Source: Heracleum sosnowskyi (lineage: Eukaryota > Streptophyta > Magnoliopsida > Apiales > Apiaceae). From it: a DNA stretch of 64,000 nucleotides. Position numbers and translations under genes: made by a program. Shown here in pieces: positions 35,001 through 45,455 of the stretch (its first letter is position 1; every line of letters starts with the position of its first letter). A model generated the notes under the pieces. The model saw only the letters and a program-made list of their open reading frames with translations. It made no database searches and was not told where the DNA came from. The stretch covers positions 65,126,006 to 65,190,005 of the forward strand of contig CM061245.1 of the NCBI GenBank assembly GCA_030848705.1, in the 5' to 3' direction.

Positions 35001-38000
35001 TCTAACTGCTTTTGGCGAGAGCTATCTACAACAGCATTTTTATATCTTCTCTGCAGAGTAATTTTCATATTCTGTGCTGCAGAAAATTTGCTAAATTTGC
35101 CTGCTTCTTCACTAAATATGCTAAGAATTTGGCTGTGCATAGCTTTAGAACCAGTATACAAAGTTGCATGAATATCACCAGCAAGCAAAAAGAGGTCAGC
35201 TAGTTGACGAATTGGTGATAAAATTGTCGATCTCTTGAACTCTTCAAAAGTCATGTCAAATCTCTTCCATGGTTTATCTGGACAGGGATGATTCCAAGTT
35301 GTGGTCCTGGTGTTATGATCTATATAATATGCTTTACTCGTAACTGCATCAGATCTTTTCTCCCAGCCTGGTGGAAGTGGTGCGATATATCCACCTTGAT
35401 TATTAGCCGAATGGTAACCAAAAGCCAAATCAGTATCAAGTGAAATTCCTAGACGTCTGCATTGCTCTACAAAAACTTGAAGGGAGCCAAAATAACTCGC
35501 AGCATTTGTCCGATCCAGAGAATCTGCACAATTGAAGCGTATAACTCCATTTTGATGTGATCGCAAGCAGAACGCACCGGCTAGGTCATCATTAAATATT
35601 ATTTCACCTCTGCAATCCTTAATCCGCTGACGGGAGGGCAGGTAATCCCCCTCAAAAATTCCTATAGAACCAGAAGGCGCTTTTAGAAGGTACCAAAGTC
35701 CTTCAATTGTTTGTTGTTCACCTTTCAGCTTGATACTGGCATGCCAGTCATAATTTATTAAATGAACTCGAGCGGAAGGAAGTTTTTTAGTTAAGCGGAT
35801 ATGATTTAGGGATTCTGCAAAATGCTGAACTAAAATGGATTCGGATTTTCCTTCGCCATTTCTAAGCAAGTTGACACACACAATTGGAACCATCCCGCTC
35901 TTTTTCTGATTCCCACCAACAAAATCTATATTCCGCGTATCATATCTTTTACTTAACCTCTGATAGTACTGTGCACTTCCTTTGTAAGGATCACGCTCTG
36001 AAACATATATTTCTGCTTCTGCAGCTGTTATCTTTAGCTCTGCGCCCCACCACATAGGAATGGTACCACGCCGCCAAATGTATGTGTTAAAAGGTACACT
36101 CTGACCGGACTTCTTGGGAATCCATACAAGTTGTTCACACTCAACTTCATTTCCTGTCCAGCACAAAATTGTGAGCTTAGAGTAACTACATTAAATCAAC
36201 GGAAAAAATTAAAGGACGGAACAAAAGATCAAATATATGACACCCAGGTACAAGTACAGAAAACTTGATATAAGAAAAAAGAGAAGTGACAACAGTGTCA
36301 GAGAAAAAAAAGACGTAAAAGGGTATCAAGGTTATTAGCCCAACAATTTAGACTAAACACATCTCTTGGAAATAATTACGCCAACTATGGAACCCCAAAT
36401 ATATATCAAAGTTAAAGCCTAACAGAAATTAATGACAATATTGACAAGAATTCTGCAGACTAGCTATGAAGCAGGCTGAATCTCTAGTGGATTATATTGA
36501 AGATAGAAACATAATTGTAACCATCATAAAATCCATTATCAGAACTCGCTACCCTTAGATCCTCAACACAAGCGAATACAATTCATCTCAACCAATATGG
36601 ATGACTTGTATGGATAATAATTTAAGTGTGAAACTGGCCCTAATAGTGATAATTACGACTTTAAACAAGATAAAAATACTTAGCCTGCTAAGTTTGGCTA
36701 TATTTAACAAATCAGCGTGTATATATATAAAGATATATTCAAGTACAGTACCTATAATTTTCTATACTGGGATGATTTAAAGGCTCAAAATCCCATTTCC
36801 TGTAGGTATATGTACCACAAGACGCAAGGGAAGCCATACAAATATAACCTCTACAATATGGAAAACAATAGTACCAGAAATTTGATGAGTTAAATTAACA
36901 GGAAGCAACCAACGAAACCCTAAATTAATCAAGTGTCGCTGTACTTCAATGAGAAGAAAATAAATGAGAAAAGGGTTGGGTAGAAAACAAGCCGTATTAT
37001 AATTGGACACTTCCAAACGAAACATTGTTAAGTTTGACCTGCTTACATTCACAGCCTAACTTTATTGTCTCCATTTATATGGAAAACTGGTTCATAGAAC
37101 ACAATATTTAGGACAAATATCAATGCCTACAAGAAAATTTCTAACTACAACACCAATTAGGGAAGAGGCATAAAAATTTCTCCATTTCTGAATAAGAGAA
37201 ACATATTTTATTTCATGGTAAAGATATTTCAGATCATCAAAGAAGCTTATCATAGAGTAAAAATGTAATTTTCTGGAGGTCATTTGGTGGTGCTACCTGT
37301 ACTATGACATGAGTTTATGCCCCTAGCCAGATAACGAGTACCAGGATGCAGCCTACTACGACGGGCAGTGAGAGCAACAATTCCTTCTTGCTGACCTAAG
37401 CTTCCGAAACTCCGACATTCTGCAAATCCCTAGAAATTCAGATCAAATATTTGAGGATGTCCTTGCATCTTAATAATACAAGAGTATTCCTTATGTAATT
37501 ATTGCAGGTAAAACCAAACATGTCCAGTGTATCCCACTCCTAGAGTAGGATATGGGAAAGCTAATATGCATGCGGACCTTACATCTACCCCTATGGGTAG
37601 AGAGGCTGTTTCTGTAACGACCCTTGGCTTTAATAGTTCAATAACAATATTATTGCACAAATGGGAAACCACATACAATATATGTCAAGCTATTAAAATA
37701 TTAGGCACTAATAAAACAAATAACAAGCATGCAAGAGACTGTACACTAAAAGTAACTAAATATAAACTCTGTAACTCCCATCACCCCCATCCCCATACTA
37801 CTGCTGCATAGATAGAGGAGGTCTATAGTTTAATTCTCACATCCTTCTGCCTCCATACTTTAAAAAAAATAAACTACCAATAAAAAAAGATAGTTTAATT
37901 ACAAGTTCTGGATACAATTTGATGTCATTGCTTGAGGCAAACCAAGTGCAGAAAATCATACAAGATGTTCTGGATAGCATCATATAGATACCCTTTCAAA

Positions 38001-38254
38001 AAAAAATAGTATCCCTTTCTATTTACATTATACTGAGAAAATCTGTTTTAGGGTAGTTTGCCCTGAATGGTTAATGAAATACCTCAGCAAGGCTAGCACT
38101 AATCAACTATATCCCCGACAATCTGTTCAGCTGCAATATGACCTAGACTCTTTTCGACGGTGACTTACCAGGTCAGATGCCTGAATGACTGCAGGGCATG
38201 GCATCTATATCAAAAGATGTTATGTCCTTGATAAAGAAACCTCCAAACTGGTGT

Positions 38255-38285
<31 letters not shown>

Positions 38286-41001
38286 GCATTCACTCGGCAA
38301 ATTAAATATTGCTTCATGTCACTAACATTCATTTATCTTAATAAAACTGCGCAAAATAGTGTAGTTTAAGGAAAGCACAGATGCATGCATATCACTGTTT
38401 TATGTCTAACCTAAATTGAAATAATATAATAAATTTCAATATTACCCACATGTATGAACAAGCTAAATTTACCTGCCATTTATATACATCGCCAGTATCT
38501 AACATTTACACATATTCCATGTAAAATAAGTGCCATGGATGTTTTGGTCTATCGATTATGGTTTTAGTGATTGTTAGGTTTGTGTAAGGTGTTTCAGCTA
38601 AACTTTGTTAGGACGTTGATAAGACGAGAGGTTAAAAGGATTACTAGGGGGATTGCAATTGTTTTGCACTTTTGCCACAACTTAACAAATCTGGATGGAG
38701 AACATTGTTAAAATATTTTAGCAAGTACAGGTTTGGAGGGCAGTCCTCGTCCAAGGACTTCTAATGCTTCCCAATTTCTGGTTCAAGATAATTTCCCTCG
38801 TCTACATTTTATGATCTCTCTCTTTCAATAGACTTTTCATTCAAATAAATATTAAAAGATTTTTAAAAACACCATATGTTTGCAAGGAAATAACATCACT
38901 TTAAGGAGTACAATATGTTGGTAATAAATAATGTGACACAAAAGCAACATATTTTTAAAAGATTACATAGATAACACACACCAACAACTTACTAACTCCA
39001 ATACTAAACTTAAAGCTACAAAGCTCTCCAGCGGACATGGATGACATTTCAAAGGAACTGCCCCACTCTTGACCTAGAAGTCTGCGCTGTCAGTTGCAGA
39101 TAGATGGATGTCTGCTTCCATAATATGAGACGTTTCCAAATGGTAAAAAAAAATGCCTTGAGAAGATAATAGGCCCACTCTAGCCTAGAAGCTTGCCCAC
39201 TCAGTTGCTTTAATAAAGAAAGTATGATTGATGGAGCTATCATTTAGATCCAACTGGTGTAATTCGTATGCTTTGGATATTTAAATTATGAAGAGATGTA
39301 ACTTTAATGCAGTATTATTACAGTAGAAAATTTATTTAGTTTAAGTTGGGTAACACAACAATTTCTAAATAAGTATAAAATCAAGGAATCAAATGGCGTT
39401 CAATGCATAGCTTTGGTCTTCAGACAACAAATTAATCAACGGCTGATGCCTTCCTGATATCTACAGTGACTAGGCTTTGGGGACTACTTAACTGCTTCCT
39501 ATCTCTCCTTACAATCTTGTGGTTTTACGTTCCTCAATAGATTTTTTCATGGAAACATTTACTAGTATTACAGATAGAAGGTAACTAATTTGTTGTCATC
39601 TAAAAAAGGAAAACATGGAACAAATTAAAGTTGCATAAGACATGAATCCACCATTTAAAGGTCAATCAGAAACAATGACCATACGATCCATATTTTTCCA
39701 TTGCCAGAGATGAGCCCCCTCTAGATCTTAACAAAATGTCCAACCAAAATCCTAAGAGTTGTCTTATTTAAACTACAGCCATGAAGCTAGTTTACTCAAT
39801 TAAATTAGAGTTTCTTGATCACAGGGCACAAAAACACGACACATGCATGTTCTATACTTTGTTATTATAGATGCCGTCTAGTCAAATTATCATTCAGTTA
39901 CAAGACACACATCAAAGCCGCAGCTTACCGCCACTTAACGAATTCATCAACTCGCACACGCAATATGATCGTGGACATCATTAACTGATAATTATAATGT
40001 TTCACACATGTTAATCTGCAAATCAAATACTAAATAAACTACTTCTGTTGTAACAATGAAAACAAAAATTAAGAATCAAAATCAAGCTGGGAGATTTGTT
40101 GGTATAAATTTATATGTACAGACCTGCAACAGAATAACGCAGTGTTGTGGCAGCCCAATATTTCTAAATGAAATTGAGAACCACCCATTCCATACAAATT
40201 CATCATCTGGATTTTGCAAAGGCATTCGGCTCGGGAAAGGCCGAGTAATATCCCTGCTCTCGCAAAAGTAGTGCTTCCCATTAATGTCAAGCTCAGTCAG
40301 TTCTTGAACATTTTTTAGCTCTCCTTTACCCTGTGGTTGAGGAATTTGTAGTGGAATCTTAATCCACTGACTCTCAGTCACTGTATATACACAACCTCCA
40401 CCCGGCAAATTTGGAATACTGGCATTCAACTTTGTCGCAATTAGCAACAATCCGTAACTCCCTAAGGCTGCATAACCTAATATAGCTTTGGCATAAGCTA
40501 CACTCCTACACAGATATTTCGAACCATTCGTTACGTAATCTATTGCCTGTTTTTGGGTGTTAAAAATATCATAACCAGGTTTTCCATGATATATAAGAGC
40601 TCCAGTTGTTGGATCAACATAGATGACTTGAGTATCGGCTCTAGAAGACAAGCTGGTGATAATATAGACTTCACTACTTTCCAATGTAACAACGACGACT
40701 GATGTATCTCTTGACAAACTAGCTGCAGTAAGTAATGGAAAATCATTAAGACAAGCCACGGTAATCACGCAAAAGTACTTGTATACTATAAACAAGTCAG
40801 GCAAAGGTATACCGCCCCAGAAAGAATACAGCATCATCAGGACGGAAAAAAAAAAAACTTACAAGTTACAACTATCAATTTCAGTTAAGATTTACAAATT
40901 TCAAATAAAGAAATTGTATAATTCAAGCACATCAACTTGTTATCAAACAGCGTCATAGAAATTCCTAACAAATTTTCATAACACATACCAGGTGATGCCA
41001 T
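19771..41001 (-). CDS. SAC9: SAC9: Sac-domain phosphoinositide phosphatase with WW domain (13 coding exons)
   Basis: Exons on the minus strand: 41001-40989, 40722-40124, 37429-37297, 36153-34940, 34021-33914, 33761-33591, 31066-30827, 29572-29144, 27041-26238, 24106-23909, 23653-23204, 22299-22072 and 20052-19771. They join in frame to 1,622 residues, matching Arabidopsis SAC9 end to end as I know that protein. The Sac catalytic motif CADSLDRT (CX5RT) has Cys457 and Arg463. A WW domain spans about 506-540 (PLPPGWEKR...YYIDHNTRTTTWNHP). A coiled-coil-like helix lies at about 973-1002 and a Cys cluster at 1101-1159. All introns are GT-AG. Family knowledge: SAC9 limits PI(4,5)P2 and its loss in Arabidopsis causes a constitutive stress phenotype. 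No stop or frameshift is visible, so the gene looks functional. The start ATG is the only one that splices in frame to the conserved TSVVVVTL. Confidence 0.96.
20053..22071 (-). other. SAC9 intron 12
   Basis: About 2.0 kb, AT-rich; a C-run is at 21714-21727. I see no gene or clear transposon ends. Confidence 0.85.
22072..22299 (-). CDS. SAC9: SAC9 exon 12 (residues 1454-1529)
   Basis: Acceptor TTTCCAG, donor CAG|GTATTA. It encodes VPVEAERLMDSDLSLEQYL, FSAIKPRVTHSP and SPAILYIQVSALQ. Confidence 0.93.
22300..23203 (-). other. SAC9 intron 11 with a likely repeat
   Basis: 22,420-22,890 holds many scattered GTACACGA-like words in both orientations (for example near 22430, 22480, 22515, 22570, 22785 and 22860). 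This suggests a decayed MITE, but I could not define its ends. Confidence 0.45.
23204..23653 (-). CDS. SAC9: SAC9 exon 11 (residues 1304-1453)
   Basis: Acceptor TTTGCAG, donor AAG|GTATAA. It encodes VQIWTGDKINKEE, GKWDVRSM, KPVRCRIIWMALSLQRSG and NINLLSLDENPFA. Confidence 0.93.
23909..24106 (-). CDS. SAC9: SAC9 exon 10 (residues 1238-1303)
   Basis: Acceptor ATTACAG, donor ATT|GTAAGT. It encodes VDTAPGSAPLLSLLAPLDS, YWKAPQS and LIVSPCGYSMADTPI. Confidence 0.92.
24190..24600. mobile_element. Putative MITE in SAC9 intron 9
   Basis: The left end GCTTTGTTACCCAGACCC and the right end, read inverted, ACTATGTTACCCGGACTC form imperfect terminal inverted repeats about 400 bp apart. No target duplication was recognised, so the superfamily is open. 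Confidence 0.45.
24601..26237 (-). other. SAC9 intron 9, remainder
   Basis: AT-rich; I see no gene or repeat with clear ends. Confidence 0.7.
26238..27041 (-). CDS. SAC9: SAC9 exon 9 (residues 970-1237), coiled coil and Cys cluster
   Basis: Acceptor GGTGTAG, donor GTG|GTATGT. REAMKLEIERLRLNLSAAER is helix-forming. Cys1101, 1104, 1109, 1112, 1113, 1155, 1158 and 1159 form paired CX2C units that look like a metal-binding site; that role is inferred. Confidence 0.93.
27042..29143 (-). other. SAC9 intron 8
   Basis: About 2.1 kb; C-rich tract at 29002-29028; otherwise featureless to the eye. Confidence 0.8.
29144..29572 (-). CDS. SAC9: SAC9 exon 8 (residues 827-969), low-conservation linker
   Basis: Acceptor AGTACAG, donor TTG|GTATGT. 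It starts VEILGVSLPWRGIF, then an acidic, Ser/Pro-rich linker with LLDFLDDF. Confidence 0.9.
29573..30826 (-). other. SAC9 intron 7
   Basis: About 1.25 kb. It holds a compound (CA)n(GA)n microsatellite at about 30669-30702. I see no gene. Confidence 0.8.
30827..31066 (-). CDS. SAC9: SAC9 exon 7 (residues 747-826)
   Basis: Acceptor TCTGCAG, donor GAG|GTACAA. It encodes GASIPQCINGTNIVIPL, MAVTGAGARL and SLLYDFEELEGELDFLTRV. Confidence 0.93.
32749..33072. repeat. Tandem duplication, 2 x 162 bp, in SAC9 intron 6
   Basis: The word TGTATAACATTCTG and the following 150 bases recur with a 162-bp offset (32749 and 32911) and only a few differences. Intron 6 is 31067-33590; a (TTA)n/(GAA)n low-complexity patch lies at 32632-32700. 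Confidence 0.85.
33591..33761 (-). CDS. SAC9: SAC9 exon 6 (residues 690-746)
   Basis: Acceptor CCTTCAG, donor GAG|GTCTGA. It encodes VCPQAADVMEIYIYLGEPC and LLLTISHGADD up to LKLVAE. Confidence 0.92.
33914..34021 (-). CDS. SAC9: SAC9 exon 5 (residues 654-689)
   Basis: Acceptor GTGACAG, donor TGG|GTACAT; 36 codons, VPSRPFGSLLKD...SFKRKDLIW. Confidence 0.9.
34022..34939 (-). other. SAC9 intron 4
   Basis: About 0.9 kb; I see nothing in it beyond the splice signals. Confidence 0.75.
34940..36153 (-). CDS. SAC9: SAC9 exon 4 (residues 249-653), catalytic motif and WW domain
   Basis: Acceptor GGACAG, donor ACAT|GTAAGT. It holds WRRGTIPMWW, RVHLINYDWHAS, the catalytic RFNCADSLDRTNAAS (Cys457), the WW domain, and the ILSPIRQLADLFL and LQRRYKNAVVDSSRQ segments. 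The whole active site lies in this one 1.2-kb exon. Confidence 0.96.
36154..37296 (-). other. SAC9 intron 3
   Basis: About 1.1 kb; I see nothing in it beyond the splice signals. Confidence 0.75.
37297..37429 (-). CDS. SAC9: SAC9 exon 3 (residues 205-248)
   Basis: Acceptor TTTCTAG, donor ACAG|GTAGCA. It encodes GFAECRSFGSLGQ...RRSRLHPGTRYLARGINSC, a well-conserved Sac segment. Confidence 0.92.
37430..40123 (-). other. SAC9 intron 2, longest intron
   Basis: About 2.7 kb. It contains an uninterrupted run of 30 G (38255-38284), which is a C run in the pre-mRNA. I see no transposon ends or coding sequence. Confidence 0.8.
38255..38284. repeat. Poly(G) tract, 30 nt
   Basis: Thirty consecutive G on the plus strand after GTGT. 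Length calls in such runs are error-prone in sequencing. Confidence 0.8.
40124..40722 (-). CDS. SAC9: SAC9 exon 2 (residues 5-204), start of Sac domain
   Basis: Acceptor ACTGCAG, donor CAG|GTCTGT. It encodes TSVVVVTLESSEVYIITSL, VIYVDPTTGAL and DITRPFPSRMPLQ up to HCVILLQ, the N-terminal Sac region. Confidence 0.93.
40989..41001 (-). CDS. SAC9: SAC9 exon 1 coding part (13 nt)
   Basis: ATGGCATCACCTG followed by GTATGTG. It encodes MASP plus the first base of the next codon. The short coding part ahead of a conserved exon fits the family. Confidence 0.85.
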
Positions 41002-41053
41002 CTCCACAAAATAAAGCAACTACTTCGTCTGACCCCGAGGCGGCTTATAGCTC

Positions 41054-41127
41054 CTACAATACACACACACACACACACAGAGAGAGAGAGATTAATGTCC
41101 AAAGAAGTCGCTAAATAACAACTCAAT

Positions 41128-41222
<95 letters not shown>

Positions 41223-41414
41223 GGCTAAATAACAACTCAATTGTAGAGATTCATGATCAAATATATGAATGGATCAATTTTATAAAAACTACGTGACCTG
41301 AAAAATAACAGATTATATATATACAAGTTTATGACATCATTTCTGCATTTACAAATCGATAGTGAAAAGAAATAGCAAGTAATTACCGAATATAGTGAAA
41401 TCATGTGCATGTAC
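41054..41414 (-). other. Candidate intron in the SAC9 5' UTR
   Basis: On the minus strand a donor ACTCAG|GTACAT (41415/41414) pairs with an acceptor TATTGTAG|GAGC (41054/41053) preceded by a very long (CT)n(GT)n tract. The exon after it would run from 41053 through the ATG at 41001. Inferred from splice signals only. Confidence 0.5.
41060..41246. repeat. (AC)n and (AG)n microsatellites with duplicated flanks
   Basis: (AC)n(AG)n at about 41060-41091 and (AG)n at 41130-41221. The stretch CTAAATAACAACTCAATTG occurs on both sides of the long AG run. Confidence 0.9.
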
Positions 41415-41590
41415 CTGAGTATGAAATTCGCGAAAATCGACAACAGAAATATGAATTAGACGCTTTGAGCAATCATCTCAATTTATCGCTATTGTGGCGT
41501 CAAGATCTATTGTTTTGCTGTTTCATCAAGACAGAGATAAACAAAGCCGGGGATCTTGAAAATTTGTGGAGTGGAGGTCAAAATTGTAAT
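41415..41590 (-). promoter_or_regulatory. Probable SAC9 untranslated first exon and promoter-proximal region
   Basis: Sequence upstream of the candidate donor at 41415. A TATA-like word (TGTATATTAT, minus strand, about 41600-41610) lies roughly 30 bp before the likely start near 41570. No transcript evidence is available here. Confidence 0.4.
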
Positions 41591-41594
41591 TAAC

Positions 41595-42101
41595 TAGGAT
41601 AATATACATATTTACCTTTCTCGCTGGAAAATTAATTATGTTTTTCTGCAACTATTCTATCCATGTTTTGCACCAAATAAAATTAAATTCTTTAAATTCT
41701 TTGTTTATTATAATACCTGAGTGTTAAATTGTACATACAACGATATTAACCAATCAAAATTCAAAAATTATTTTATTTTTAATTAGAATTTAAATCAATT
41801 AAAACTTTCCTCATATAATTCTATTAACCAAAGGTGATTAAGCAATCAGATCCTAAATTTATGTCAATCCTAAATTTTAGACCAAATCCAAAAAAAATTC
41901 CTTATATAATTTTATAACCAATGGTGATTAGACTATCCATAAAACGCGATTAACCAATCAAAATTTAAAAATTAATTTATTTTTTAATTAGAACTTAAAT
42001 CCATTGAAATTTTCTCATATAATTTTATTAATCAAGGGTAATTAGACTATCCACACGATTAACCAATCAACATTCAATAATTATTTTGGTTTTAATTAGA
42101 A
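41595..42101. repeat. AT-rich tandem repeats, units of about 100 bp
   Basis: The block GATTAACCAATCAAAATT...TTAATTAGAA recurs from about 41745, 41945 and 42057, with a diverged unit between the first two. The last unit is cut by the Helitron end at 42102. I see no gene. Confidence 0.7.
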
Positions 42102-42349
42102 CTAGCATATAACCCGTGCAAGGACGGGCCATGGAGATTAAAAAATGACAAACTAAAAAAATTAATGAGAACAGAAAATATTAAATAAAGAATAAAAATC
42201 AATATGATAAATTATAAAATGAGAAACTTAAATATTAATTGGAACATTAAAAAAATAAAGAATACAAATGGGGCTGAGTAAGATAAATGGGGCATCATTA
42301 ATATTATTATTTTTTCCCACGAATATTATTTTATTATTCATTAAAATAA

Positions 42350-44301
42350 TCTATACTATCAATACTATTATTATATAATAGACGAAACATTAAAAGTTTG
42401 GTTGGTCGGTATGGTACGTTGTGATTTTACTTAATTGTCCTTTCTTAAATTCGTGTTTTTACTTAATTAACCTTACTTATTTATAGAAATATATTATTAA
42501 ATAATAATAATACATATTTATAACCAATTACATTTTTCACCTAAAATACATTATTTTTTTTATTTTTTCTAACAAATTCCCATATTTTTTCAAATATATT
42601 ACGGGCAATTACCTTTTTTAACTAAAACATGTTAGTTTTTCTATTTTTCTTTACTAAAACCCCTCATTTTCCAAAAATATCACGGACAAACCTTTAATTA
42701 TTTATTTTTAAACCTAATATTATAATTATTTTAAAAAAAAATTACCTATTTTAACATGTCTACTTATTTTTCTTAACAAATGCAATTACTAAAAATATTA
42801 AAATACAAATAATCAAATACATATTTATAACCGATTACCTTTTCAGTTAAAACACATTATAGATTTTTTTTAACAAAGTCCCTCATTTTCTAAATATATC
42901 ACGGAAAATTGTCTTTTTCAATTTACTTTTCTATTTTTTTCACTAAAATCCATTCTTTTTCTAAAAATATCACGGACAAACCCTTCAATTATTTATTTTA
43001 AAACTTATTTAAATAATTTAAATTATTAAATTTTAAAACCTCATTTCCCAAAAATATCACGGGCATTTACCTTTTTAAACTAAATATATGTTACATTTTT
43101 TATTTTTTTCATACTAAAACCTCCCATTTTCAAAAAATATAACGAGTAAACCCTTACTTAATTATTTTAAAATCTGTTTTAATGTTTTTAATTAATTAAA
43201 AGTGTTTAGCTATTTTAACATGCCTACTTATTTTTTTTAACAAATAAAATTAAAAAATAATAATAATATAACAATTAACATTTATTTATATATTTTTTCT
43301 AACAAAGTCCCTCATTTTCTAAATATATCACGGGAAATTGTCTTTTACAATTTACTTTTTCTATTTTTCTCACTAAAATTCATTCTTTTTCCAAAAATAT
43401 CACACGAAACCCTATACTTATTTATTTTAAAACGTATTTAAATACTTTTAATTATTAAATTTTAAAACCTCATTTAACAAAAATATCATGGGCATTAACC
43501 TTTTTAAACTAAATATATGTTACATTTTTTATTTTTTCTTATTAAAACCCCTCATTTCCAAAAATATAACGGGCAAACACATACTTATTTATTTTAAAAT
43601 CTGTTTTAATGTTTTTAATTAATTAAAAGTGTTTAGCTATTTTAACATGTCTACTTATTTTTTGCACAATTAAAATTAATAAAATAATAATAAAATAAAA
43701 CTTAACAATCCGTGCATCGCACGGGTTTTAGGCTAGTATTATTAAAGATGAAACATTAAAAGTTTTGGTCGGTCGGTCGGTCGGTATTTGGGTCGGGCCT
43801 ATCTATAATATGGGTCGGGCCTATCTATAATCAATTTATTTATAACCAATTATTTTTTTCAGTTAAAACACATTACCTATTTTATATATTTTTCTAACCA
43901 AAACAACTTATCTTATAAAAATAAAATAGGTAACATATATATATATATAATGATAATATTATTACATATTTATAACTGATTACCTTTTTCAGCAAAAACA
44001 CATTATCTGTTCTACATTTTCTAACTAAAACAACTCATCTTCTAAACATAACACATGGAAAATAAATATGTAATGGTAATATTGTTATATAATATTATTA
44101 ATAAATAACCACTTACCCTTTTCAGCTAAACACATAACCTTTTTTATTTTTTTCTAACTTAAAAAACTAATTTTCTAAAAGTAACACGAGCAACATATAT
44201 ATAAAAAGGTAATATAATTTTATATTTTTTCAGCTAAAACACATTACCTATTTTACATATTTTTCTAACCAAAACAACTAATCTTCTAAAAACAAAATAG
44301 G

Positions 44302-44334
<33 letters not shown>

Positions 44335-45224
44335 GGTAATATTATTACATATTTATAACTGATTACCTTTTTCAGCAAAAACACATTATTTGTTCTACAT
44401 TTTCTAACTAAAACAACTTATCTTCTAAACATAACGCATGGAAAATAAATATGTAATGGTAATATTGTTATATATACATATTTTTAAATAACCACTTACC
44501 CTTTTCATCTAAACACATAACCTTTTTTATTTTTTTCTAACTTAAACAACTAATTTTTTAAAAGTAACACGAGCAACGTATATATAAAAAGATAATATAA
44601 TTTTATATTTTCTAATTTAAACAACTAATTTTCTAAAAGTAACATGGGCAACATATATATAAATGTAATATAATTTTATATAATTATTAATAAGTAACTA
44701 AATGACTTTTTAAGGACATTATCTGTTATGTATTTTTTAAGTAAAATAACTCATATTCAAATTAAAAATAACACGGGCAAAATATAGATATAATGATAAT
44801 ATTATTATATTAAACTTATAAAATCCGGGTTTAATATAATTTTTTATAACATACAATTTAAATAATATAAGTAATAAAAAATAAAAGTAATAGCATATGT
44901 TAGAAGAAACTCGGTACACTACAGAGCACATTTTTTGTTATTTGCATTTTAGTCACATTTAGATTTTTAAGAGCAAATAAATACAGACCGTTAGATCTAT
45001 TATTTAAAAACATTTTATATTTTAATATCTAAAATACTACTAAAGATTACGTCAACAATTTATTAAATTAAATTATTTATATTATTAAATATATAAATCC
45101 AATTTATTATATACACATATAAATATATATTAAAATTTCATAAAATAATATATAATTACAAAAATCTAAATAAAAAATAATAAAATATTAAAGAAAACCG
45201 TGCATCGCACGGGATATAAGCTAG
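42350..45224 (+). mobile_element. Non-autonomous Helitron H2, split by H1
   Basis: The 5' end TCTATACTA at 42350-42358 is preceded by A. After H1 it continues at 43737 (TATTATTAAAGATGAAAC). The 3' end has the hairpin CCGTGCATCGCACGGG, a short spacer and CTAG at 45221-45224, followed by T. Without H1 it is about 1.5 kb. It contains a 383-bp internal tandem duplication (TACCTTTTTCAGC at 43981 and 44364). No Rep/helicase coding is present. Confidence 0.8.
42359..43736 (+). mobile_element. Non-autonomous Helitron H1, inserted in H2
   Basis: It starts TCAATACTATTATTATAT after an A and ends with the hairpin CCGTGCATCGCACGGG, TTTTAGG and CTAG, followed by T. It is 1,378 bp and includes a tandem duplication with period 429 (AACAAAGTCCCTC at 42872 and 43301). 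Minus the duplication it is about 949 bp, matching the two copies at 49474-51353. Confidence 0.85.
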
Positions 45225-45455
45225 TATTAATAATAAAGGTAAATATAAAAGCTAACATGTTTTAATTAAAAAAATAATTGTCTGTGATATTCTTAGAATT
45301 GATTTAATTATATTAAATATTAATTGTATTTGTTAAAAAATACGTTGGCATGTTAAAATATATTGACTTTTTTAAATAATTAAAAGCATTAAAATATGTT
45401 TTAAAATAAATAAATAAGGGTTGCACCTGATATTTTTGGAAAAGAGAGATTTTAG

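Noticed and set aside
40965..41240. 91-residue minus-strand frame with SL repeats
   Set aside because: Translation of the (CT)n microsatellite upstream of the SAC9 start.
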